Positions 23,663-34,565 of a DNA stretch of 64,000 nt are shown here, one piece after another (within the stretch, counting starts at the first letter, position 1; each line of letters begins with the position of its first letter). The notes under the pieces are model-generated. The model saw only the letters and a list, made by a program, of their open reading frames with translations. It was not told the DNA's origin and did not search any database. The DNA is from Castor canadensis (taxonomy: Eukaryota > Chordata > Mammalia > Rodentia > Castoridae): positions 133,043,583 to 133,107,582 of the forward strand of contig NC_133390.1 in assembly GCF_047511655.1 (NCBI RefSeq), in the 5' to 3' direction. Position numbers and translations under genes: made by a program.

Positions 23663-25149
23663 GCACTTACAAGTGGGTGCTCCTGAGGGGACTGAGGTAG
23701 AAGTAGCCTGCATCCCTGTGGACCATGGGGCAGGAGGACTCTGGGTAAAGGAAGGGAAAAGGAACAAACATATAGGAAGAAGGTGCCTTAACATAAGGAG
23801 CCTTAACACAGCCCCAACTCCACCCCAACTTCCCTCTAATGAAGGGAAGAAGATGGGTCCTAGGGAGATCATTCCATCAGGGATAAATCCATGAGCACCG
23901 CCCTGCATAGAGGCCAACCCTAGACCACAACTGCTGTGCCAGGCTGCTCTGTCTGAGGACTTGAACCCTCCTAGGCCAGGATCATTAAATTCACACACCT
24001 CACAGTGTCAACAGAGCCTCAGATCTCAGGGGCCCACGGCCTCCGGGTTGGTTCACTTCCCTCACCCCAAAGATGAATTTTTTATAAAGTCAGGGGTTAG
24101 AGAGCTCCACCTACAGAGCAGAGAGGAAATGGGGCACAAGGGGAGGAATTCTTCTGCCTGCTTTACTGGGATCTGACTTTGCACCCTTATACACCTGGGA
24201 TGCTGACCTGAGCTCTCTGAGTGGGTCCCCTTTATATTAAACCTTCAGTGTTCATGGCAGTGGCCCCAGGAGATATTCTGAATGCTGATCTGAGCAGGAA
24301 GATGTCTGAGAGTACTGTCTCAGTGACCTAGCCAACAGGGCTCTACCCTTCACCCTGAGTAACATGTGGAAAGTACAGGGGAGGAAAGGGCTGTGAACAC
24401 ATAGAACTGTGACTACCCTCTGAGTCATTAACACATCCCTGTGCTATGCAACAATAGAATACCAGGTGTTGTTATTAGATGAAATATCCTCCTTAAAAAT
24501 AGAAGAAGCTCCACCTTCTTAAAATGTCTATGTTTTAATGCTACATCCCTCCCATGAAGCTGCACACAAGGAGCTGATTTACATCTAAGGGCAGAGAAAG
24601 GCTGGGAACATGTACCTGTAAAATCTCCACATGCACAGCTGCTCAGGGGAGGTTACAGGAGGTGCTGGCCTGGTTCTTTGTTGTGTTATCTGTCTTGGCT
24701 TCTTGTTTGTATTTTCCCCCATGAGTTATGCTTGAACATAATTTCAGCCTCTTTGTCATGCAGTTGCTTAATCTTTCATGGATGAAGTAGACATAAGTCA
24801 CCCTTTATGAAGTCTTTAGGGACTCTCAGGGATGAAAGTTGTTCACTGCAATTGGATCACTTCTGCACAGGTGGTTGAGATTTGTCCTAATTATGAGCAG
24901 TGTCCAGCACCTCCATGCTACCTGATTTCTGTTCAAAGCACCTCCCAAGCTTCCAAAGCATCACACCAGGTCCCTGCTCTTCCTTGTTTGTCAGCAGGAT
25001 ACTTGGGTTCCCTCCACCTTTCTTCTCATTATGTGCTCTGAGACCCAGATATCACAAAAGATGGCAGGCTCCACTTGCCCAGATGTGTGTGGTGTGAGCT
25101 CCCAGCTCCCATCTGCTCTAATCCCTCTTTCCCTTCTGAGACAACAAAC

Positions 25150-25178
25150 ACAGAAAATGCTGATGGTATTCTTTTATT
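25150..25178 (-). terminator. Poly(A) signal and 3' end of the cystatin remnant
   Basis: AATAAA lies on the minus strand at 25178-25173. A GT-rich stretch (TGTGTTTGTTGTCT) follows within 40 bases. This is the usual layout of a cleavage/polyadenylation site and sits about 240 bases past the exon 3 stop, a normal 3' UTR length for a small cystatin gene. Confidence 0.6.
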
Positions 25179-25415
25179 GAGCAGGAAAGAAGCATTCATG
25201 TGCACTGTTCACAAGGGGAAGAAAGAAACAGGAGAGAAGCAGGAAAGTGGCTCCTGGAGAAGCAGGAACCCTAGAGGTTTAGGCAGAACACAGATAGATA
25301 CTCATTGCCACCAAGCTCCATATCCTTTAGCACCTGGACCCATACCTAGAATGTGGTATGGGAAACACACCTGAAAAGCAACGGGGGACTAATAGCAAGG
25401 GGAGTCCTGCTCTCC

Positions 25416-25516
25416 CTAGAGTTTTGATATCACAAGAACAAGCCTAGTCTGGAGAGAGGCTGAGACAATGGTTTCCCCCAAGGGTTTGACCACATATCCA
25501 CATATAGGCCTCTGAT
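25416..25516 (-). pseudogene. Type-2 cystatin exon 3 (unit A), decayed
   Basis: This is the last coding exon of a secreted cysteine-protease inhibitor. The acceptor ...CACTGAACAG precedes the exon at 25516. In the phase left by exon 2 it reads QRPICGYVV-KPLGETIV and onward to a TAG at 25418-25416. The CGYVV part fits the C-(S)-F-x-V start of the cystatin C-terminal strand. The family's PW pair is not in this frame but appears in the overlapping frame (WSNPWGK at about 25470-25490), so a small indel is likely. The last cysteine of the second disulphide is missing in both frames. Calling this exon 3 rests on position, splice site and partial motif. It belongs with exon 2, 321 bases upstream. 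Confidence 0.55.
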
Positions 25517-25837
25517 CTGTTCAGTGTGAATGTGGAAAGGGGGATAGGCTGGGATTAATCTAACCTCTTCTCCTACCCAGTATCCCCCCAGCAGCTGCCT
25601 CCTCCAGTCCAGCAGGCAGCACCCCAAACCTTGAGGTTTTCTGTGTGTATCTATTTATGAACTACCACTCTCCCCTCACATGTACACACATTCACCTCTC
25701 CATACATGTCCACATATGCACCTGTCCACATGTACCAAAACACTTGCACATTTACTCTCTTCACATATGCACATAAGCACACAGGCTATCACACCCATCT
25801 CCTGCATGACTGCCCATGGCCCATATCAGGAACATAC

Positions 25838-25955
25838 CTTCTGCTTGCTGATCTAGCTGATCAATGGGGGGACAGTCAGGCAGGTCGGACTGGGACTTGG
25901 GAAATGTGGTTTGACATAGCTCAATTTTCATGTAGTAGAGTGTTCCAGCCACCAC
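25838..25955 (-). pseudogene. Type-2 cystatin exon 2 (unit A)
   Basis: This is the middle exon of a secreted family-2 cystatin, which blocks papain-like proteases with an N-terminal segment and two hairpin loops. It starts after the acceptor CTTTTCACTCTAG with VVAGTLYYMKIEL, the downstream half of the QxVxG loop and the strand after it. It ends DQLDQQAE before the donor AAG|GTATGT. Length is 118 bases, close to the usual 114-117. The first disulphide is odd. The family has Cys at the TTC position, but here it reads TTF; a Cys lies four residues earlier (ELCQ) and the partner Cys is kept in LPDCPP. The exon has no stop. Exon 1 is missing from this unit because the region beyond 27624 was lost, so the gene cannot make a normal secreted product here. 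The best alternative is exon 2 of a divergent testis/epididymis-type cystatin still used from another promoter. Confidence 0.88.
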
Positions 25956-26555
25956 CTAGAGTGAAAAGAGTGGGATTCACTTACAACAATGTGGTCACAT
26001 TCACATGCATGCATTTACTTTACATTACAGGGTTAATGCACGTCTAGGGTTCATGTCTGCATTCCTGAGGTGACAGAACTATCACTTATGGAGCACACAA
26101 CCCATCCCTTCAGAAGGGCTGGCCACAGGTTCCTTTGCAACTTCTTTCCTTCTGAGCAACTCTGACAAGATTTCTCCTGCTGCCAAGTAAGAAGAAAAGC
26201 AGGAAAATAGAAGGCAGAAGCCAGGAACTAACATCCTTCACCGGACTTAGGAAGGGAAGACACAGCTCTGGGATTCAGCAGGGTGGAGACAGATAAACAG
26301 CTTCCTGTTCCAGGAGAGCAGGACTGGTATGAATGAAAGCCAAGGCTCTGGGTCTCAGCATAGAACTTCTAAATTCTGTGGTCTGTTGCTTAGCGGCAAG
26401 GACAATGGCCCATTTTATGAAGGCTGTGGTCTGATGATTTAAAATGCAGCCAATCTCCAATTCCCAGCACACAGCCCATAGAGAACCTATTCCCTCATTT
26501 TATGCAGACTTACTACTCATTCATTCCACGGCAGGACATGGGGTGCTTTCCACAC

Positions 26556-27623
26556 GATGGTGTTTCAGGCTCTTAGGGAATTCTGCCCCTCAAATGCTTC
26601 CTACTTCAATGTGATTGCTAATGGGACTATTTCTCAAGTGTGTCACAAATATGAGTGTCTTACACTGTGATTAAAGAATACAATTTAACTCTTTTCCTGC
26701 ACATGACAACCCAGACCTGGCTTTTAAGAACTGTGGACATGCACAGGTTGAAGGACAAGGCCGGGGCTCTAGACCTTGCACCATGGAACCAAGGACAAAA
26801 GGTGTTGATTTCTCAGTTGTAGAAGTGAGTCTCATGGACCCAATGACCTGTAATGTCCTATGATTCCCTCCAAGTTAATGTCACACTTGAGAGGTGCATG
26901 GGCTGGCAAGCATATAGGAAGTGAATGACATGTCCAAAGGGAGTGATGACAGTTGATGGCTGTAGCAGGAGAAATGAAGCAGGTCCTTATTTATCTGAAT
27001 TTTGATCAGGAGACAGATATGTCCACGTGGGGTTCTGCACAACATTTTTGGGACTGTGTTGCTATGTGTTGGTCTGCATTGTGACTCTGGCCATCCACTG
27101 TAAATTCTAGTTCTCCTTCAGGGTCAACCCTGGGCCTGGCATTCCAGGTTTCAAGCCGCCTGGCTAACTTCCCTCCTTCTCTTTTGAGGGTTAACTCTAC
27201 AAGGACTGGCAGAGGTGGGGTTCTGTGTTGTCTTTTCTACCCAGCTGGTACTCAACTGCCAAGGGTCACTGGCCACTCATCTCAAGGTGGTAGCCCTTGT
27301 AAGTTGCTCCCAAGGTAGCTCCAGGGCTACCGTGCAGAGGGAGCAAGGCTCTTTCAGGAGAGTTGGTGGCTCTTGCTCTGAGGACTCCTAGAGGGGCCCT
27401 GCCCCATAACCTGCATCTAATCTTGATGAAACACCAGGTTAATCCAAACTGAGCAACAGTTCACACAATCAGGTGTCACTTAAAGAAAAGCTCAGATTCT
27501 TGGAAATGTGTCATTATGGGATTTCATGGTGTGTACAACATAGAGGACATAAACTAAGATGTCTACAATGTCACTAGGTGACATCTTCTTTAGGAGCCCC
27601 CTACAGACATGGAGTTCATCCTT
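26556..27623. other. Remaining cystatin intron 1 (unit A)
   Basis: Collinear with unit B 36977-38030 and non-coding. In the ancestral gene this lay between exon 2 and exon 1. Confidence 0.6.
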
Positions 27624-27624
27624 G

Positions 27625-27833
27625 AGAGAGGCTGAGACAGGGGTTTCCCCAGAGGGAAGCAGAATAAAGAGAAGAGAAATAAAGAAGCAATGAGACTGTT
27701 GTGTGTCTCCATCAGAGCACTCAACACACCTGGCCCCAGCTTTATGCATGTTTGTCTATCATTTGTCTTTTCTGCATCTCCTGTCATCCCAGTTAGGTTG
27801 GGAAAACAAGGGAGCTGGAGAAATCTCGCTCCA
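27625..27833 (+). mobile_element. Truncated LTR at the exon 1 deletion junction
   Basis: 27656-27833 matches the 3' end of the solo LTR at 22269-23354: gaagcaatgag, ttgtgtgtctcca, agcactcaacac, atttgtcttttctgcatctc and the end ctcgctcca. It carries AATAAA near 27662. The 5' part of the LTR is missing. Here it replaces about 1950 bases that unit B still has (38031-39984) and that contain cystatin exon 1. The first 27 bases (27624-27650) instead match cystatin exon 3 DNA at 25452-25478. Confidence 0.8.
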
Positions 27834-29033
27834 GGGAAAGAATTTTACTAATGTTTTACTTAACCTAATATATCAAATGTGATTTTAACATATAGGAATA
27901 ATTTTCAACCAGATAGTTTATATTCTTTTGTATGTATGTTTGAAGTCTGGAATCCTGTGTTCATTTGTAACATTTGAGGCAGATGTACATTAGACTGGAA
28001 CTATTTTTAGCCCCCAAGGCTATATATAGTGGTGGCTGTGTACTGCATAGCACAGCTTCAATGAGTGTGTGGAAGTGGAGGAAGGAGGTGTGGCAGGATC
28101 AATAACAACATCAATGAATTATATTATATATATAATTATATATAATATAATTATAATTATATTATATTATGCTCTGTTGGAAGTATAATAGAAGTAGCAG
28201 GAGAGGCAGATAGAAGCCACTGGACACTGGCTAGAAGGTCATTCGAGGACCTGAAAGGGCAAGAGTTTCTACCTGATTATGGAAGCAGCTCCTAGCAGAG
28301 GGAAAAACCAGTTGCTTGTATGTAACACTTGTCCATTTCCTGAGTTGTCCATGGGCTTGATTCTACCTCCCCAGTATGTAAGTAAAGACTCAAAGATCAA
28401 GGCATGACCAGATTCTTGGTATTTCTTATTAACTGACAGCACCATTCAAGATAAACAGGCAAAGTTCAGAGGAAGTGTATTGCTAGAAGCTTCTGCACCT
28501 GTGATTGCTCAGTCATGAGCCCAGCCTCTGGCTACTACACCAGCACAACAAGGACTTGGGATCTCACCAAGACTGCACAGCTTTTTCAATGTTTCATAGT
28601 TGCAAGAAATAGCTAAGGAGTACATAATTTTAAAAACAAAATTTCACAAAAATTGCTCTTGAAGTGGTGCTGAAAAGCTTGAAGGAGACAGTAAAGACAG
28701 GCTCAGTAAAGGAGGCACACGGTCAGGATCATGTCCACACTGACCTGGTGGAGACACTTCTGCTGGCTGATGATGAAACTCCAATACTGAATGTTGGGTC
28801 CTTATCTTAGAAGTTCAACCACGCACTTACAGACCCTTCATGGGAGCTACCCTGGCTACCACTATCAACATAATGGATTTCAAGTGCAGCTTTCACTTCA
28901 CATTACTGGTTTCCTATAACTGGAGGGCAGGTACCTGATTGGCAGAGGCCATGTGTCTTGTGACTGTGGGATAGCTACAAAGGAACCAGGAATTCCACAC
29001 TTTGCATTGGGAACCAGTTTCTGACACTATTGA
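27834..29033. other. Right part of unit A
   Basis: Collinear with unit B 39985-41126. Non-coding, with an AT-repeat expansion at 28119-28170 that B lacks. Confidence 0.55.
28119..28170. repeat. AT-rich self-complementary microsatellite
   Basis: About 50 bases made only of A and T in TATAATTATA words, which can fold on themselves. The matching place in unit B (about 40258-40275) has only a short AT stretch, so the repeat grew in unit A. Confidence 0.8.
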
Positions 29034-29059
29034 CGCAGGCAGGCTGTAAGGCTAGGCCA

Positions 29060-29957
29060 GGCAACCTCTACCAGTTACCACCTCCATGTATTTTTTCCTT
29101 CTGGAGAAGATACAAAATATTGGGCTTAAGGTTGGTCTTCAGGGAGTTTGAATTCATTAAAATGAAGCAGGAAATAGTACTCTGACTTTTGAATACAAAT
29201 GTGGATCCAACTCTGTCCATCAATCCTCTGTTTCCCCTGTGTGAGCTCAGGTACTTCAGGTACAGCTGTGAAGACAAACATTGGTTTGCAGGCATTTGAT
29301 TAGGGCATAGCCCTGTGAGGATCCAGGAAGAGGTGGTGAGAAAGTAGGATAGACAAGTAGAAGCACAATAACAGGCAACATCGGGCAGTCTTAGGCTCCA
29401 CCTGATGGTGCTGGGAGCTCTGGAGCATCACTTACACTTCATCCTTCACAAGGAAAAGCTTTCCCACATCTGCACTGTCATGCAGGGACCAATGGCCACC
29501 TTGGGCATGTGATCTCTAAACCACTTGTAGCACTGAGTTCTTGCTATGCAGTAGACTTATGGCAAACTTCCAGGGCTGCTAATAGTGCACTTGTTAGAGT
29601 CAAAGCTGGGACAGTGCACACAGCAGCTGTGGGAGAGTTCCCACGAATTGCATGGGACATTGCTACATTTAACTGCTTGCTGTACCAGAAGACTTTGACT
29701 CTTCTGCATCACCACCATTACCAGATTGTCCAACATCTGAACAGAGAGTAAGTCCACACCCACTAGCCCGTCCTCCAAAGAGCCCACTCCAGCCACATAG
29801 TCACACAGAGAAGAATGGACACCAGATGCCATCAGGGTAGTTTCTGTTTTATTAAAAATGAAGTTGAAGCATGAAAAATTACATCCAGTATCAGCAGGGA
29901 ACAAAACACTCTAGAAGATGTAAGCATAGATTTTAATGGCAAAACTGTATGTAAAAT
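29060..29957. other. Unit B 5' block, unrecognised
   Basis: This is the partner of 14541-15585. A plus-strand frame is open across 29509-29751 with splice-like edges (29598-29747), but no family is recognised and unit A does not keep the frame. Confidence 0.45.
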
Positions 29958-30165
29958 GCAGCATGGTGGTACAGGCCTAAAACCTTGCATGTAATAGGCA
30001 GAGGCAGAAGGATCACAAGTTTGAGGCCAGCCTCACTACACAGGGAGACACTATCGCAAAGGAACAAAGACTGGGGTTGTGGCTCAGTGGTATACTTCTT
30101 GCCTAGCATGCATATGGCCCTGGGTTCAAAACTCAGCACTGTGGGGGGAAACGAAAAGAGAAATA
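29958..30165 (+). mobile_element. Composite B1-ID SINE (unit B copy)
   Basis: Same element as 15586-15797, at the matching position: gcatggtggtacaggcct ... gtggctcagtggtatacttc ... cctgggttcaaaactcagca. Confidence 0.88.
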
Positions 30166-30528
30166 GAAGACTGTATTTAAGCCCATTAAACAAAAGTTTT
30201 TCTAGAATATGTAGAATATCTTTATTCAAATATAGCTTTCTGACTATACTCAATGCTTTCCTGAGAACTTGAGACCATGACTATGTACACCAAGTGCTGT
30301 TCAGTTTTATCATAGGGGAACATACTTAGAGTCTATAAAGATACTAGGGGATACTGTATCTTGGACTAACACTCCTATTCTTACTGTAGTTGTTCATCCT
30401 TGAAGTGGTTTCTATTATTTTCTGGCATCTCCACACCCTGCACTGTCAACACATGCTGCTAATGGTGTCTTCCTTTGCTACTAGGTTCAAGCTTATGTTC
30501 TAAGAACTATGATAATTTCTAATCAGTC

Positions 30529-30664
30529 TTTTGTTTTTGAGACAGGGTGTTGCTGTGTGCAATGTGGTCCAGACTGACCTGGAGCTTACTGTGTATCCCA
30601 GGATGACCTGGAACTCATCTTTCCAAGTACTGGTATTATAGGCATGTACCACCATACTGGGTAC
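30529..30664 (-). mobile_element. B1-like SINE, antisense (unit B copy)
   Basis: Partner of 16168-16302, with tttttgagacagggtgttgc and ataggcatgtaccaccat. Confidence 0.82.
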
Positions 30665-31773
30665 TCATTCTGAAACTGAATCATCAGCAATGCATGACAT
30701 TCAAGCCAGCTTCTCACCTCTGCTAGGACTTCAATTCCTTATTCTGGTTTGTGCTTCAATCTAAAGTTTTACACTTGAGAATTAAGTTTTTGACCTGAGG
30801 ATGCTGGTGCCAGGTATTGTATTTATACTGATAACTGCAGTTAAGGCCCAAAACCTAAATCTTCCCCCAGATAATTAGATCTTATCATTCAGGACAATAA
30901 ATTGGTTTGGAAAGGAAGGATATTTATTCTATAATGTGGTAAATGGAAAAGAAAAAGAAAAGGCTCTCAGTCCACAGTTCATCATATTAGAAAGAGAGCT
31001 CATCTGTCAAATTTTAAACCAAAAAACTTTTATGAGGGTTTTTGGTGCTTCAGGTAACAATATATTTTCAGTCTCTTAAGTACAAATTTGACCACTTGAA
31101 ACAAAAAAGGTGAAAAACCAAAGAAGAATCTTGTTTATCATTAAAATTCAGCTCTTTCTTTCAGTCAATAAGACAGACCTGTCAGCTGGACAGGTCTGAA
31201 CATCTGCCTTGAATCCAGCAGATTTGTGTGTTTATGTGTTTGTTGTTTAGCACTGAGTGAAGCCCTTACATAACAAGAATTGGGACCCAGGCAGGAAGTG
31301 TGACCAGCAGTCTGAGGCTGATCTATATTGCCACTGTCCAATAATCTATGGCCAGAAACATCATCATAGAATAACGTGAGTTTCCTGAAGCCAGGACTCC
31401 CCACCAGAGTGTGCTCTTGTTTTCCTCTGATGAAGCAGAGATAAAATAAAACAAAACAAAACCAGAACAACTTCTGGATTTACTACAAAATTTCTCCTCT
31501 GGGTGGCTTTTGTAGCTCTCATTCTATATACTTCTCTAATGTATATTTTTCCTGATTTCTTATCTGTTTTCCCTCTCATTTTAACATTGACATGTTACTC
31601 ACAATCTTTTAATCCCATGGTTCTCAAACTCATCAGGCTTGTGAAGCCCAAAATGGCAATATAACAGGCATTTTATTCTTCTGACATGGCCTTCCTGGAT
31701 AACATATTCACCCTTATATGGGAGTTTTTTTTTAATGATTCTATCACTAGAATATCAATGATAAGTAACAACA
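30665..31773. other. Non-coding unit B DNA
   Basis: Partner of 16303-17438. It holds the 10-bp perfect inverted repeat at 31174-31198 described in the findings. Confidence 0.5.
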
Positions 31774-31995
31774 CAGGTGTACCTCATTTTATTGTAGTTT
31801 GCTTAATATACTTTGTAGATACTTTATTTTTTAGAAAATCAAAGTTTGCGGCAACTGTGCATTCAGCAATTTTATCCCCACAATGCTTTGCAATAGCTTA
31901 TGCTCACTTCATGCGTTTCTGTCACATTTTGATAATTCTTTCAATATTTCAAACTTTTAAATATTGGTATATTTCTTATGGTGATTTGTGATGAG

Positions 31996-32123
31996 TTTTT
32001 TGTTTTGTTTGTTAGTTTTTTGAAATAGAGTCATTATATACCCCATGCTGGCCTTGAAATCATGATCCTCCTGCCTCAGTTTACAAAGTACTAGGATTAC
32101 AGGCTATCACCATCATGTCTACC
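31996..32123 (-). mobile_element. B1-like SINE inside Tigger1 (unit B)
   Basis: Partner of 17656-17780: gaaatagagtcattatatac, catgctggccttgaaatcat, actaggattacagg. Confidence 0.83.
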
Positions 32124-33444
32124 TAGATTGTGATCAGTAATATTGGATTTTGCTATTGTAATTATTTTGGGAATTCCATGAACCACACCCAAATCAGACT
32201 ATGAACTCAATAATGTTGTGTGAATTCTCACTGCTTGCAGTGTGAGTTCTCCCCTATCTGTCTCCCTCCAGTTAAGCCTCCATATTCCCTGATGCACAAA
32301 AGTATTGGAATTAGGCCAATTTATAGACCTACAGTGGCCTAAAAGTGTTCAAGTGGAAGAAAGGGTAATATATCTCTCACTTCAAATCAGAAGGTAGCAG
32401 TGGTCAGGGAACAAGACATCTGAAAATAGACAGACCAGAAGCTTGGCCTCTGGTACCAGTTAGTCAAGTTGTGAATGCCAAGGAAAAGCTCTTGAAGGAA
32501 ATTACATAATCTCTTCCAGTGAACATACAAATGCTGGGAAAGCAAAAGAGCCTTATTGCTGACAGAGAAAGCGCTAGTCGTCTGGACAGAAAATCAAATC
32601 AATCACAGCACTCCCTTAGCTTGAAGCCTAGTAGATGGAAAAGCCCTTACTCTCTTCAACACAATGAAGAGAGATTAGGCAGCTGCAGAAGAGAAGTTTG
32701 AAGTCAGCACAGTTTTGTTCATGAGGTTTAAGGAAAGAAGCCATCTCTGTAACACAGAAGTGCAGATGAAGCACCAGGCATTGACATAGAAGCCATAGCA
32801 GGTTATGCAGAAGATCTAGCTGACAGCATTGGGAAGATGGTTCCAGTGAGCCACAGATTTTCAATACTTATATTTTGGCTTATACTTGGAGAAGAAGTAA
32901 CTAGGATGTCATAGCTGGAGAGAAGTCAGTGCCTTGCTTCAAGTGACAGCCTGACTCTCTTACCAGGAGCTAATGTAGCTGGTGACTTTAAGTTTAGGCC
33001 GATACTCCTTCACTATTCTGACAATGCTAAAGCCTTTAAGAATTACACTAGTTACTTTCTGCCTGTGTTCTATAACAGGTTCAACACACCCTGGGTGAGA
33101 AAACAACTGTTTGCAACATGGTTAACTGAATATTTTAAGCTCATTGTTGAGACATACTACTTAGATTTCTTTCAAAATATTACTGTTTGTTTGCAAGGAC
33201 TTGTTCACACCTAAGCTCTAGTGGAGATGTATTAGGAGATGAATGCTGTTGTCATGCCTGTTGACACAGCATCCATTCTGTATCTCATGGATGAAGGAGT
33301 AATTTCAATTTAATATTTAAAAAATACATTTTGTAAGGCTACAGTTTCTCTAGGCAGTGATTCAGCTGATGGATCTGGAACAAGTCAACTGAAAACCTTC
33401 TGGAAGTGATAAACCATTCTAGATTCTGTTAGGAACATTCAAGA

Positions 33445-33531
33445 TGGCTGAGGATGCAGCTCAAGTGTTAATGTGCTAGACCAGCAAGCATGAGGCTCTG
33501 TGTTTGACTGCTAGTACCTCAAAGCAAAAAG
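33445..33531 (+). mobile_element. ID-like SINE inside Tigger1 (unit B)
   Basis: Partner of 19103-19188: aggatgcagctcaagtgtta, accagcaagcatgaggctct. Confidence 0.82.
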
Positions 33532-34565
33532 AACATTCAAAATCCAAGGGGAAGCTACAAATAGCAACCTTAAGAGAAATGTGGGAGAAGTGGACTCTAA
33601 CTCACAAGAGTAACTGGGGGGAGAAGGGGCCCACGACTTCTGAGGAAGTCACTACAGATGTGGTGGGAGCAGCAGGAGCCCTAGAACTAGCAATGGAGCC
33701 TGGAGGTGAACTGAGACTGAGTTGCTGCAATTTTATGATAAATATTTTTTACTAATTTATTTTTTAAACATTATTCCTGGAGGTAGTGCAATACCAAGTT
33801 AAAGTGTAGAGTGAGTGGAAAACCAATATTCTACTCAAGAGCTCCCTGCTAAAAACAAACTATTGTTCTTACATAGAGGATGCATCAGATATTAAATTGA
33901 TGAAGAACAGGCACAAAACAATCTAGCCAAAAGGCTGAAAATTGGTCACTATAGAACAGGAACAGATGAAGAGTTGTTTCTTCTGGATGAGCAAGCAAGT
34001 GAATTCTTGAGATGGAATCTCCTGGTGAAGATGCTGTGAACACTATTAGGACAACAGACAACAGAGAATGATATGTGCCATAAACTTAGCTGGTGAAGCT
34101 GCAGCAGAGTTTGAGAAGACTGACTCCAAATCTGAAAAACCTTCTACTGTGGGTAAAATTGTATCAAACAGCATTCCATGTTACAGAGTAATATTTCAGG
34201 AAAGGCAAAATCAATGAATGGGACATATGTCATTGTTGTCTTATTTTAGGAAATTTCCATAGCCACCCCAACCTTCAACAACCATCACCCTGATCAGTCA
34301 AAAGCCATCAACATCCAGGAAAAACCTTCATCTATAAAAGTTACAACTCTCCAAAGATTCAGATGATACTTAGCAATTTTTAGCAATAAAGTATCTTAAA
34401 TTCAAATTTTGTATTGTTTTTAACAATATTTTTGTACATTTAATAGACTACATGAGAAATATAGCATAACTTTTATATGTACTTGTAAACCAGACACTTC
34501 ATTTATTGTGATATTTGTGTTATTTTGGTGGTGAAGAACCATATCTGCAATATATCTGAATGTAC

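Larger units (their letters stand above)
23663..26555. other. Block present in unit A, deleted from unit B
   Basis: Unit B joins its equivalents of 23662 and 26556 directly at 36964-36976, so about 2.9 kb is missing there. The block holds the 3' flank, 3' UTR, exon 3, intron 2, exon 2 and part of intron 1 of a minus-strand cystatin gene. 23663-25150 has no other recognised feature. 25670-25800 (intron 2) is a degenerate CA/ACATG-rich repeat. Confidence 0.85.
14540..29033. repeat. Segmental duplication unit A (direct tandem copy)
   Basis: Homology with unit B begins at gcaacctctaccagttgcc (14540 here, 29059 in B) and ends at the word cactattgac (29033 here, 41126 in B). Both units share, in order, an unrecognised 5' block, a composite SINE, an antisense B1, a Tigger1 transposon, an LTR-like repeat and cystatin-linked DNA. 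By eye most of the alignment is about 85-90% identical. Unit A is about 14.5 kb. It has extra sequence from a 152-bp L1, a 1086-bp solo LTR and a retained 2.9-kb block, and it lacks about 2 kb that holds exon 1 of the cystatin gene in B. Confidence 0.95.
31774..34565 (+). mobile_element. Decayed near full-length Tigger1 DNA transposon (unit B)
   Basis: The left end caggtgtacctcattttattg and right end tgcaatatatctgaatgtac match the unit A copy. Transposase remnants follow in the same order but with their own stops and indels. It carries the same nested B1 (31996-32123) and ID (33445-33531) SINEs and the same unrecognised 33736-33962 insert, which shows that the whole nest is older than the duplication. 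From about 33756 to 34400 it is far closer to unit A than the rest is. Confidence 0.9.

Noticed and set aside
25430-25627. Cystatin exon 3 read only in the PW frame
   Set aside because: This frame keeps PW but does not fit the splice phase left by exon 2 and lacks the cysteine. I report the phase-consistent reading and note the conflict instead.
29557-29904. 115-codon minus-strand frame in unit B
   Set aside because: The unit A copy is interrupted by an L1 and frame drift, and the frame shows no family features.
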